This document shows, piece after piece, positions 10,984-20,427 of a stretch of DNA of 64,000 nucleotides. Source of the DNA: Saccharomycopsis fibuligera x Saccharomycopsis cf. fibuligera (taxonomy: Eukaryota > Ascomycota > Saccharomycetes > Ascoideales > Saccharomycopsidaceae); assembly GCA_001936135.1 (NCBI GenBank), contig CP012817.1, forward strand, positions 620,001 through 684,000. Direction: 5' to 3'. Under the pieces are notes generated by a model. The model had not been told where the DNA came from. It made no database searches and worked only from the letters and a program-made list of their open reading frames with translations. Numbering within the stretch: the first letter of the stretch is position 1; each line of letters opens with the position of its first letter. Position numbers and translations under genes: made by a program.

Positions 10984-11250
10984 TGAACCACAATATTCTG
11001 GTGAGTATTTTCTTCACTAAGTTCACCTCCTTGATCAATCATGTGTAATTGATAAATCGATCTTGTGTGTAAAAAAACTTCTCCGCGTCTTTATTACTGG
11101 TTGCCTCAGTGAACATCATGAAAATATGAATATTTCTTGTCCCCCAGTGCAATTTATCTAAAAAAGTACCTTGTCGGTATGTGTAACGCCATTTGGTATA
11201 ATTCGAACATATTTTTACTAAAACAAGTCCCAGACTTGTTCAAAAACAAA

Positions 11251-11332
11251 CGACAACGGCAGGACTCGAACCTGCGCGGGCAAAGCCCAAAAGATTTCTA
11301 ATCTTTCTCCTTAACCGCTCGGACACGTTGCC
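11251..11332 (-). tRNA. tRNA-Ser (anticodon AGA)
   Basis: An 82-nt class II tRNA on the minus strand. The acceptor GGCAACG pairs with CGTTGTC, discriminator G. The anticodon loop TTAGAAA gives AGA, the variable arm is long and GC-rich (TGGGCTTTGCCCGCG region), and the T-loop is TTCGAGT. A T5 terminator follows at 11245-11241. Confidence 0.96.
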
Positions 11333-11426
11333 AATTTTGTTATTATTTTTTATTTATTTTGAAGCCTATTTATTAAGCTATATAAATCTCATAAGCTGAA
11401 CCCCGGATGAGAAAACTTTATCCTTT

Positions 11427-11540
11427 TGACGAACATTGAGTTCTGACGAACATTGACGAACATTGACGAACATTGAGTTTCAGACCAACAAACCTGGATA
11501 AAACAAACTGACGAACATTGAGTTCTAGACCAACAAAACT
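11427..11540. repeat. tandem repeat of TGACGAACAT units
   Basis: The decamer TGACGAACAT(T) occurs five times: four in quick succession at 11427-11475 and once near 11509. A longer module, GAACATTGAGTTNNAGACCAACAAA, appears twice. The array lies 95 bp upstream of the tRNA-Ser 5' end, in a region rich in mobile DNA. I know of no function for it. Confidence 0.75.
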
Positions 11541-11676
11541 GAATACAGTTAACCAACATTTATTACTGAATAACTTCGCAAATCTTTTATCTTGGTGCAA
11601 GATACACGTATTTACTACTATTAATCGCGAATCAATAACATGTTTTGTATTCAGTTTAATTATTATTTAAAGAGGG

Positions 11677-12085
11677 TGTTGGATTTATACCAATTAACAT
11701 CTTTCATACCGTCCATTTGGTATAATCTCCTTTTTGGTAAACTGCCTTTTGCGGCCGAATGTTTTTATTGAATGATATAGTTTATAATAAGTAAGGAAAT
11801 ATAAGTCCAATTTCATTACTAAAGAAAAATATTAGTATCTCAGTAAGTGGCTATCCTTCACTACTAGAGGAGAGACTAGTCTAACCAGTGCTATCCAGAG
11901 GGGACAACCTCAGGTATGGGTAGCAGATATAGTCACTATACTCCGACAGAGGGTCTAACCCAATATTTTTATATATTTATTATTAGTTAGTTATATTTGA
12001 AAATACAAGGCTTTTACCTCTAAAAACATGAACCCTGAGATGTCTGTATTCCGTAAGAAAGATGTTAATTGGTATAAATCCAACA
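11677..12085. mobile_element. 409-bp element with 29-bp perfect terminal inverted repeats
   Basis: The sequence starts TGTTGGATTTATACC and ends with its exact reverse complement. The arms match without a break over 29 bp (11677-11705 and 12057-12085). The TGTTGG...CCAACA ends suit an LTR, but so long a terminal inversion also suits a MITE or fold-back element. I found no target duplication (flanks GAGGG and GAACT). It encodes nothing. A 60-bp AT-rich internal part (about 11945-12010) resembles the fragments at 14345-14455 and 15193-15305, so a family exists here. It lies between tRNA-Ser and tRNA-Thr. Confidence 0.7.
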
Positions 12086-12173
12086 GAACTTCTTTATCCC
12101 GGAACTAACACTTCCCTTAGTTCTTGTCTTATGCTACTTTCTAATTCTGATTAAGTTTTTCTTTTGCAGTTCT

Positions 12174-12246
12174 GCCCTTATGGCCAAGTTGGTAAGGCGC
12201 TACACTAGTAATGTAGCGATCCTCAGTTCGAATCTGAGTGAGGGCA
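12174..12246 (+). tRNA. tRNA-Thr (anticodon AGT)
   Basis: The same 73-nt gene as at 10911-10983 but on the plus strand. The two form an inverted pair 1.19 kb apart that also shares about 25 bp of 3' trailer, including the T-run at 12250-12255. Confidence 0.97.
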
Positions 12247-13810
12247 CTTCTTTTTTGTTTTTAGGTCTCAATTTCACAGATAGTATACACAAAAGTAATT
12301 ACTTCTAATACCAATCCCTGTAACCGCAATTACCTTTCTTTAGCTCTTACATTTTACAACTATAGTAGGTCACTTGCAATCCATACCTAATCCCTCAATA
12401 TGGTTACAAAAAAAGGCCACAGTACCCACTGATCTCTGCCGTTTAACTCAAGCATTTTTGAAGGTCGATCCTGAATTAAAGCACTGGTGCTGGATTCAAT
12501 AATTGTAAGCCTATAATATTGGTTTTCCTTAACATTCGCGTTGTCAAGTTCCCATAGCCCCTTAATATTTTTTATTATTGCTGGTTAATATTTACCTAAA
12601 CTTTTTTTAATGATTCTAAAAGTTCTTTTAAAGACAGTACAAAATTAATCTATCTATTCCTCTAGTAAAGCATTTTAGTTATCCCTCTATTCCTACTAGT
12701 TTTTATAATTTATTGCCTTTGTTTATTCTACACGCTTTACCTTTTTTGAAATTGTTTCAATCAATTCTCCTTTATAGGTGTATGATACTATTGAACATAA
12801 AAAAAGGCCAAGTCAGTGAGAGCATTGTTTGATGTAAGACCCCCTAAAGGTTTATTAAACAGAATAATATATGAAATTACTTCTGCTACCAACATGAGCA
12901 GAAGACTAATTATCTTGGAATCATGCAAATTTGTTTATTTGAAGCATATACTAGTGCTGCTGCTTCTGCTGTTCTATTTTATGGAAATAGAAACACGAAA
13001 TACTTAAATAATTTTTTTCAATGGCACAAATATAGGCGCTATTGAAACAAATACCTTTGAAATTGCTTCTTAGCAGCATCGTTCATAATCAATGCAATGC
13101 GAATAATTAATATACTTTTAATAGTAATAACTACAGTACTATATGGGATGATGGTCAATGCGGCTGCAACAAAGTTTCGAGTCAGAGCAATTAAACTAAT
13201 GTTATTGACACAGTGAGAGGTATCAACGCTACTGGTGATGTTAACACCAATAATTGTCACTCAACAGTTTATGCTCTATGCAAATGCCTCAAACTAAAGT
13301 TTGAAAAATTCAATTCAGGAGCTAATAGGACACCTTCATCTCTCATCAAAAATCACAAGTATTTACTTCACTATTATCTTTAATTGCACAATTTACCACT
13401 TGTATAAACAGTTGGATACCCAAAATGAGGATCTAAGACACCTTGCTCTCTATATTTCTTTTAAATTACTTTTTTTTTCAAAGTGTAGTGTGATTGATGG
13501 GTGGATCAAGCGTTATTAACTAAATACAATTAAATAGTAAATTCCAGGGAGTGTCGTAGGAAATCAAAAAACAATGTCTTTCAAAAGGGTAATTACAACC
13601 GTGATCCTTTCAGGAGCGACATAGAGGAGAAAGAATAAGGTAATGAATTTGTATGCCTGTGTTACATGAAGCTGATAGATAGAGTAGGACCTTTCGGGTT
13701 GCATTCCGGAACGAATTTATTGCTTAATTCTTGATAGAGTAAACACACAATACAAAATTAAAGCAGTGGAAACAAAACATAAAAAATTATATTATTCATT
13801 GTGGTTTAAA
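12247..13810. other. gene-free AT-rich region between tRNA-Thr and tRNA-Gly
   Basis: 1.56 kb without a gene I can support. Open frames of 60-73 codons (12816, 13039, 13301) are low-complexity and unrelated to anything I recognise. The last part holds the tRNA-Gly terminator (T6 on the minus strand at about 13784-13789). Confidence 0.55.
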
Positions 13811-13881
13811 TGCGTAGACCGGGAATCGAACCCGGGGCCCAACGATGGCAACGTTGAATTTTACCACTAAACCATCCACGC
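13811..13881 (-). tRNA. tRNA-Gly (anticodon GCC)
   Basis: A 71-nt minus-strand cloverleaf with acceptor GCGTGGA/TCTACGC and discriminator A. The anticodon stem CAACG/CGTTG encloses TTGCCAT, giving GCC. The T-loop is TTCGATT. A solo LTR starts 11 bp upstream of its 5' end. Confidence 0.97.
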
Positions 13882-13892
13882 TTTTTTATGCG

Positions 13893-14217
13893 TGTAACAA
13901 ATCAGTTCAGAATAACTTCTGATAAAGTTAACTCTTAGACCGGTAGTTCTTGGCTACAGTTAGACCCTGGCACCAGGTGACGTCTGGTTACAAACCTCCT
14001 AACAATAACTATATAAGAAGCTAGGTTCGCCATTATAACTATTATATATTCTATATAGAATAACAGCAAGCGAAGTTATTTTCCTTTCATTACAATATAT
14101 TTATCTTCTTTATTTTATCTAGAGCATTACCTCTCTTCCTAGTCGATCCTAGAAACAACTATGAATCCAGAAACCTTTTCACGTCTTAATTCAGACCCTA
14201 CGGCCCCATCCCTTACA
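13893..14217 (+). mobile_element. solo LTR, tRNA-targeted family, copy 2
   Basis: A 325-bp LTR that starts TGTAACAAATC and ends CCTTACA, flanked by perfect 5-bp duplications ATGCG (13888-13892 and 14218-14222). It has the same length as copy 1 at 191-515, with about ten differences. It sits divergently upstream of tRNA-Gly, at nearly the same distance as copy 1 from tRNA-Thr. No internal region is present. The intact duplication suggests a young insertion. Confidence 0.9.
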
Positions 14218-14344
14218 ATGCGTGTTGTATAATGATACAAATAAATTCTAACTAAGATTGAGTTCTGAAAATAAAATTATCAGTAGAGATTCAGAAGATA
14301 CCATGAGGTAATGAACATATTTTGTAACCAACATGAAAATATAG

Positions 14345-15305
14345 AATTTCATCTACTACTCTTTATAGCTCAACACTAACATGTATTATTCAGTCAGGTT
14401 ATTATTTATATACTGTTCAACCCAACATTGTTATATATTTATTACTATTTAGTTATAAAAAAGACAAGCAAGTTTAAGAGAAGAATCGAAAAGATTGAAG
14501 TAGTCTAAGTACTGTAAGAGATCTTCGAAGAAGACTGCAGGGCTAGAGACTAAAGGAAATATATTGATTTGAGAAGAGCCGGGGGTTCGGTAGTCAATAT
14601 ATTATAATCGTATATACACCGGAGCTGAGACAGGGTCTAGCTACGGCCGGTTATACGACAATGCGTGTTTTAAAATGATACTATATGAGGAATATTGAGC
14701 TCTTTACCATTTTATTTGTTCCTCGAGACACTAAAGACCCATAGATATAAAGGAGGTTATGTTATTATCGACATCAAAGCACAAAATACCTACAGAAAAG
14801 CACAAATCTTGCAGAACTTGTTTCTTGATATAAGCGACACATATCTAAAGCTCCTGAGAGCGAAGATACAATTTCTCCTATATCACTATTTTAAAGTAAA
14901 CTCTATACGCCTACACAATCCATGCTATATCCTCACACATTTCTGGTGAGGAGATGTTGTCTACATGTTCAATGGGGGCGATGACCAAGGACAAACTTTA
15001 CTGACAGAAAACCTAACACAGCGCTTTACATTAACGTACACAGTGGAAACAAGGAGTCCCTAACAAACCAAATTCTGGCCTTCTTGGGCTTGAGCGTTCA
15101 TCAGAAATAGCAGACAAAATGGAGCTCGGAGTGCCGTTTTTGAGAAAAAAGTTTATTTCCAAAGAAGTCTTTGACTTCAGATCCAGAAACGGTAAGTAAA
15201 TAGTAATAACTATAGAACAATACTGGGTTGAACAAATATAAATAATAATCAGACAGAATACAACACATATTAGCGTTGAGCTATAAATAGTAGTAAATGT
15301 CGATG
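14345..15305. mobile_element. decayed LTR-like fragments in inverted orientation
   Basis: A block of about 115 bp at 14345-14455 reappears inverted at 15193-15305 with roughly three quarters identity. Shared words include TATAGCTCAAC, ATTATTTATAT and GTTCAACCCA. Both resemble the inner part of the 409-bp element at 11677. A further stretch near 14620-14655 (GAGCTGAGACAGGGTCTAGC) resembles that element's right half. A direct repeat CAATGCGTGTTNTANAATGATAC occurs at 14216 and 14659. The region looks like old, overlapping insertions with no recognisable coding part. Age: old. Confidence 0.5.
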
Positions 15306-16297
15306 CCCATTAGGATTAAAATCGCGGTTTGTCCATCAACTTAATTTTACTGGTAAGCACTTATTCAATCATTCTATTTAAAATTTCTCTTTTAGGTTCA
15401 TTTGGTTCCGGTTATCCATCCGTACCCCAAAATTAGAAGTTTGCTTTATATGCTCTTTTTTTGAATCCAAGTTACATTCGATTGAACATTTTTAATATAA
15501 AAGGCTATGTGAACCAAAAATGTTGCTTTCATGAAAATCACCAAGTATATTGTGCATATGCATTCATATATGCATGTATGCATGATTTTATACATTGAAA
15601 CGCATATGTGTCACAGCTTTTTGTGCCCAGCGCCAAGTATTTTATACGAGAAAAATATTGACACTTTATTGTCTACTAATAGGATAGATAATATGTGTTT
15701 TTTTTCCTTTTTTACATAAAAGTCTTAAACCTTTTGATTTTTATGTTGTGACCAATCTGCATATATGCACACATAGAAAATTACAAGGCGTCTTGCTCTT
15801 ATACGCAAAGTTGGACGCGCATAATTCGGACAACAGGTGGAATACCATTCCACCCAAACACAAACTAAGTATAGTTTAACCTCGAAATGCTACAATAATT
15901 TCTCTTTCCGAAACTAGAATAAAGGTGACATCTATGAAATACAATACGCGTTAAGCTAATAGTGCAATTGTACAAATCTGGTAATACGCCGAACATCTTT
16001 TAAATATAACCCTCCTGCAGAGTGGACACATTTTTTTTGTGTGCGGCTTAATTACCAAAGTAGTGGAATTTAGGCATGCGAAGCACCAAGTGCCGGCTCT
16101 ACCAGCTTTGATATTGCTTTTTAACACTGGTTGTGTACTTATTGAAATTTCATAAATATCAGGACTTTCTGCAAGCCCTGGATTTCGTTTTATTGAAATC
16201 CAGGTGTGCGATCTTTGCCACATACATAAGTTGATCTGCCGCAGAAAAGAGACAGATACTTGAGAGCCACAAGTTTGCAAGACGCTGCCTTCAAATA
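15306..16297. other. intergenic region upstream of the second AIM6-like gene
   Basis: About 1 kb with no supported gene. Alternating CATATGCAT-type words occur near 15550-15610 and 15755-15775. TTTCCGAAAC at 15906-15915 resembles the core of a point-centromere CDEIII element but lacks the AT-rich CDEII and a CDEI partner. Confidence 0.5.
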
Positions 16298-18040
16298 ATG
16301 AAAACTGATGATATAGAAAAACAATATGCCTCTGAGCCAAAAAACGTTCTTGAAGTGAAACAATTGAGACAAAATAAGTTTAAAATACTCGTGTTAATCA
16401 GCACTATTTGCCTTTTTATCATTCCTTGTATAGTTGTTAATTTTGGTAGCTTGACATACAACCTAGGCTCAAGAGCCTCGTTTCCAAAACATGGAAAAAT
16501 TAGCCAGAGAACAGAAATCAGAATATCAGCAATCTCTTTTCCTTGGTATTTTTCAAATGTGTTATATAAAAGTAACTCACACCTTTATAAAAGATCAAAG
16601 AAGGACGAAAATAATCAAATCTCAACCCAGGAAATTTGTGACTTGACAGGATCTACTCCAGTCTCCATGTATGATGTTATTCACGTATTTAAAAATCCCA
16701 ACAAAAAACTAGGATCAGTTGAAAAGTTCAATGAAATTCTCAATCCAAATACCACCAGAAATAAGCGTATTATTCAAAAATACTATAGCCCAAGTAGATT
16801 AGAGGAGTTCAAAAGGTCAAGTTTCTATGTCAAGCACACACTGAACATTACTAAATCAAGAAAGCTAGTCCCTAGTGCACTAGTTAGTAACGTTTCAACT
16901 ACAATTAGTTTTAACTCTTTTGCAAGCCCGAACGCTTCCAACACGAGTTTCAATGGTTACGTGAGTCCTAAAGTAAGCGCTAATTCGACTACAGATGCCC
17001 TTAGCAAAGACAGCTCTTCAAATATTACTGCTATTGAATTTTTGACAGGCGGTAAAAAAGTATATTATATACACTCACACAACGATTATCTTCGAGAAAC
17101 GCCACTATTTGATGCACTTCAGCGTGGATATAAGAGTATTGAAGCAGATATTTGGTATTTTTCTGGGGCTTCCTGCAAATACAACAATGCCTCTTTGAAA
17201 GAATTTGCCTTGTCTAGTGACAGTGACTTTGGCGAAGTTGCAAGCACTAGTCCTGAATTATATGTCGGTCATTCTAGAATCAATATTTCTAAATATAAAA
17301 CACTTACAAGCCTTTACTTGGTGTACTTGAAGAAAATGCTTGATGAAATCAACCAATTTTACAATATTCATGAAGAGGCATCTCCGGAAGAAAAAGCGGG
17401 CGTATTTTTCAATTTTCCGAAAGAGTCTCTCAACTTTATTTTAGATTTCAAACACAATGGATTTCCAACCTACAAATTAGTCATGAAATATCTACAGCCG
17501 TTCATCAAATCAAACTACTTGACATATTATGATTTTGCTACTAACAAAAAGGTGAATGGGCCAATAACAATAATCCTTTCAGGCAAAGCACCTTATGACG
17601 TACTTCAAACAGAAGATCTATACCGTTCTGAGGCTCAAATGGGTAGAAGATATGTTTTCATTGATGCTGACTTGACTCAACTTTCCAACCAAACTTCAAC
17701 TATGAACTTTTCACGGCTTTCTGCCCTTTCATCAAGTAGTTTTGAGGAAGGCATCAAATCAAATAAACCCCAATGGTCAACATATTTTAAGAAAAAAAGC
17801 TTTTTGAAGGGTGATACAAATAAACTTGACGCAGATACTATCAATGCTGCAAAAACGCGTTTCGACAAAGCTCATAAATTAGGGATCAAAACGCGTATTT
17901 GGGGTATTCCAAACTACGGAAATGATATAAACACAGACATTAATGTGGACTTAGTGACGCAGTGTGGTATGGATATGATGAACGTTGATGATTTAGATGC
18001 CGGTATTGACATGTGGGATCACATTAACAAGAATAAATGA
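16298..18040 (+). CDS. Aim6-like PLC-like phosphodiesterase-fold membrane protein (paralogue 2)
   Basis: A 580-residue paralogue of the gene at 8692-10326. It has a short polar N-terminus and a membrane segment at about residues 29-49. A Ser/Asn/Thr-rich linker with many N-glycosylation sequons (about 185-245) is absent from paralogue 1. The catalytic-like domain carries IHSHNDYLRETPLFDAL (about 256 onward) and SIEADIWYF, then LYVGHSRI, LNFILDFK, RYVFIDAD, KTRIWGIPNYG and MNVDDLDAG. All Aim6 family blocks are present, so it looks functional. Same strand as paralogue 1, 6 kb downstream, with the tRNA/LTR cluster between them. The ATG at 16298 is the first in frame. Substrate unknown. Confidence 0.85.
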   Translation: MKTDDIEKQYASEPKNVLEVKQLRQNKFKILVLISTICLFIIPCIVVNFGSLTYNLGSRASFPKHGKISQRTEIRISAISFPWYFSNVLYKSNSHLYKRSKKDENNQISTQEICDLTGSTPVSMYDVIHVFKNPNKKLGSVEKFNEILNPNTTRNKRIIQKYYSPSRLEEFKRSSFYVKHTLNITKSRKLVPSALVSNVSTTISFNSFASPNASNTSFNGYVSPKVSANSTTDALSKDSSSNITAIEFLTGGKKVYYIHSHNDYLRETPLFDALQRGYKSIEADIWYFSGASCKYNNASLKEFALSSDSDFGEVASTSPELYVGHSRINISKYKTLTSLYLVYLKKMLDEINQFYNIHEEASPEEKAGVFFNFPKESLNFILDFKHNGFPTYKLVMKYLQPFIKSNYLTYYDFATNKKVNGPITIILSGKAPYDVLQTEDLYRSEAQMGRRYVFIDADLTQLSNQTSTMNFSRLSALSSSSFEEGIKSNKPQWSTYFKKKSFLKGDTNKLDADTINAAKTRFDKAHKLGIKTRIWGIPNYGNDINTDINVDLVTQCGMDMMNVDDLDAGIDMWDHINKNK

Positions 18041-19233
18041 ACAACACGCTTTACTTTTTCAATGTATATTATATATAATGTATTATTAGTCATTTTGATT
18101 TTTTGAAAAAAACAAAAACACAGCAAAAAATAGAAATGTAATGATTGTCATATTCTACTAGTGAACTGTTAGTGCTTTAGATATAACAAATGAACAGTTT
18201 TAATTTTTTTGGATTATGCTCTACCGTGTACTATTAACCATAATCAAATAGTTACTTTTTATGTAGTCACTTATTAAGTTTGTGTGTCTTGCCATTTAGA
18301 TATGTATATTCCCAGGCTGGAAAAAGAACATACTTTAGTTGTTATTGTCTTCAGAGCGACGAGTTTCTTGTACTAATATGATAATTACAGTTTATATTGA
18401 GGCTATAACTAAGCTTACATAGTTGAGCTGAAAGCTTCCTACTTTTATGCTTTAGGTTCGGTGAAAAAAATTTCCCACTAAACGATTTTTTTTTTTTTAA
18501 AAAAAAACCAGAAAAAAACAACATGTCAAGCCATCGCATTTCTCAATTCTATATCTTTTGGCACCAATCGGTGCCCGAGGACAGTAGTGGCGACATTCCT
18601 GAACTTTTTCTAATATTGCATAACACGCAGCGACTTATTAAGGTTGCGCCGTGTTTTAAACAAAATTATATTATTTAGTTAGCTTCAATGTCACCCATCC
18701 CGAAACGGCTCCTTTTTGAACTAGTATAGTTGAAAACATGTATATTTCAGCCCAATACAGGTTTTAAGCTGTTTGGATATAGTTGTCACAGCGTACTTTC
18801 GCAACTGTCAAACATGAAAATCTACTTACAGTGTTGTGTACGCTTTTAATTAAAAAATTTTAATTAGAAAATTGTGAGCGAGATTAAGTTCAAAATTGTG
18901 ATTTTAGTCTGCATTGTTCTTAACTGTTGTACATATTGGCTGCACCGTGCTGCAATGGAAGGGCCTCAACAGACATGAATAGGGGAGAGGAGTTATAGAT
19001 TGTGCTGCATTTGACGGCATGGATTTTGCACTAACCTATAAATATCCTTTTTCTGTCATGGCAGTGCACCCATATATAAGAAGCCAAGTTGAAACCCTGC
19101 GATCCATAAATATATCGAATCCCCAACATCGTAACACTTTCGATAGTGTTGCAAAGTACATATCAAACTACTCCATTTTTGATTACCATACAAAGAACAG
19201 AACCCTGACAAGCTAGTTCTAAATCTACCAGTG
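18041..19233. other. AT-rich intergenic region
   Basis: No gene is supported in these 1.2 kb. There is an A/T homopolymer stretch at about 18486-18507 and otherwise unstructured AT-rich DNA. A 65-codon frame at 19019-19216 is not convincing. Confidence 0.5.
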
Positions 19234-19611
19234 ATGCCAAACACAAACAAAAAGTCTCAATATTTGCCATTATGTTTTTGGGGTCCAAACGAGGAGAAGA
19301 ATCTCCAGAGTTGTGTTTCAAAATCTGACGTTGAAGAGTTGAAACTTTACCAAGAGCTCAATTATGAGAAAGAACGCAACTCAATTCTATTTGTTAAGCT
19401 AGCACTAGTCATTATTGTGAGTTGTATCCTTATGGGTGTCTCTTTCATTTGTTCATTCAATTATTTAGAAACTCTTCATCGATCAGCATATCAAGATCAC
19501 TGCACAACAATCTCGCCTAGTATTTCAAAAGGGCATAATAATTTAAATAGTAACCATTCAACTATAAACTCTTCAATAACAAATAGACACAGCAGCTGTA
19601 TTGTTCTTTGA
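19234..19611 (+). CDS. small single-pass membrane protein, unknown
   Basis: A 125-residue frame from the ATG at 19234. It has a charged N-terminal half (KSDVEELKLYQELNYEKERN), one clear membrane segment at about residues 49-72 (LFVKLALVIIVSCILMGVSF) and a Ser/Asn/His-rich tail with several N-X-S/T sequons, ending CIVL. I do not recognise it. The layout (cytosolic tail, one membrane helix, glycosylatable linker) recalls the N-terminus of the upstream AIM6-like paralogue. It may be a truncated relative or an independent gene. Orphan genes like this are often mispredictions, so confidence is modest. Confidence 0.4.
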   Translation: MPNTNKKSQYLPLCFWGPNEEKNLQSCVSKSDVEELKLYQELNYEKERNSILFVKLALVIIVSCILMGVSFICSFNYLETLHRSAYQDHCTTISPSISKGHNNLNSNHSTINSSITNRHSSCIVL

Positions 19612-20427
19612 AATATTTCCGTGAATTATTCTATTTACATCTTTGACACACGTTGGTTCAATTAAAGTACTACCTACTGCACTTTTACTAGCTATCTTGA
19701 CATTTAAATTGTTATCTGTATATACGTTGAAGCAGTTCATTTCTTACATCTTCCTTTTCAATTCAATTCTTTTGCAAAGTTTTCTCTGTGTATTTCGCAA
19801 AGTCTTTGAGTTTTTACTTTTTATACTAATACCGATTCTATTAACTTATTTTATTATCTTATATCACACTTGTAGCAGTAATAATATGTTATGTAACTCA
19901 AGTGTCAAACAAAAATAGCTAATATAAACTTACTATTAACTGCCTTGACTAACCCCCATCAAATAAGTTATCTCCAAAATAGACCAGTATGACCCTGGAA
20001 GTTGAAAAAAAAAAAAAAGTACAACCAATTGAAAACCAAGGAAATTACAACAACTTGTTTTAACAAAATAAATTCTCTCCGAAGCTAAAAGGACACATGA
20101 TACTAATTTGACATAGTAAAAGCAAACCCACTAAAAAAATAACAAACGAATATGGAAAAGAGCACACCCAAAAGAAAAAAAAAATTACCGGGGATTGTTA
20201 ATCTGAAACAGGGTATATAGTTCAAGAAAAACATTTCATAAACTTAAACAATAATAAAGTTATATAATAAGCAAAATGAAGTAAAAATAATATAAGTAAA
20301 TAACACAAAAGAAAAATGAAAATTTTTTCATATACCAACGCCGTTTCTTGAAAAATAAAACAAAAGATAATGATAATAATAAATAAATACAACAACAAAA
20401 AAAAAAAAACAGATTTAAATATAATGT
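19612..20427. other. AT-rich convergent intergenic region
   Basis: This lies between two converging genes and is dominated by A-runs (for example about 20003-20018 and 20395-20410). The hydrophobic frame at 19643-19918 lacks an ATG and reflects AT-richness. It probably contains both 3' UTRs. Confidence 0.5.

Noticed and set aside
15901-15930. CDEIII-like TTTCCGAAAC, suggesting a point centromere
   Set aside because: No CDEI at the proper distance and no highly AT-rich CDEII between; flanks are ordinary sequence. The similar match near 8077 fails for the same reasons.
19643-19918. 91-codon very hydrophobic frame
   Set aside because: Starts with TTG, has no ATG and follows from AT-rich DNA.
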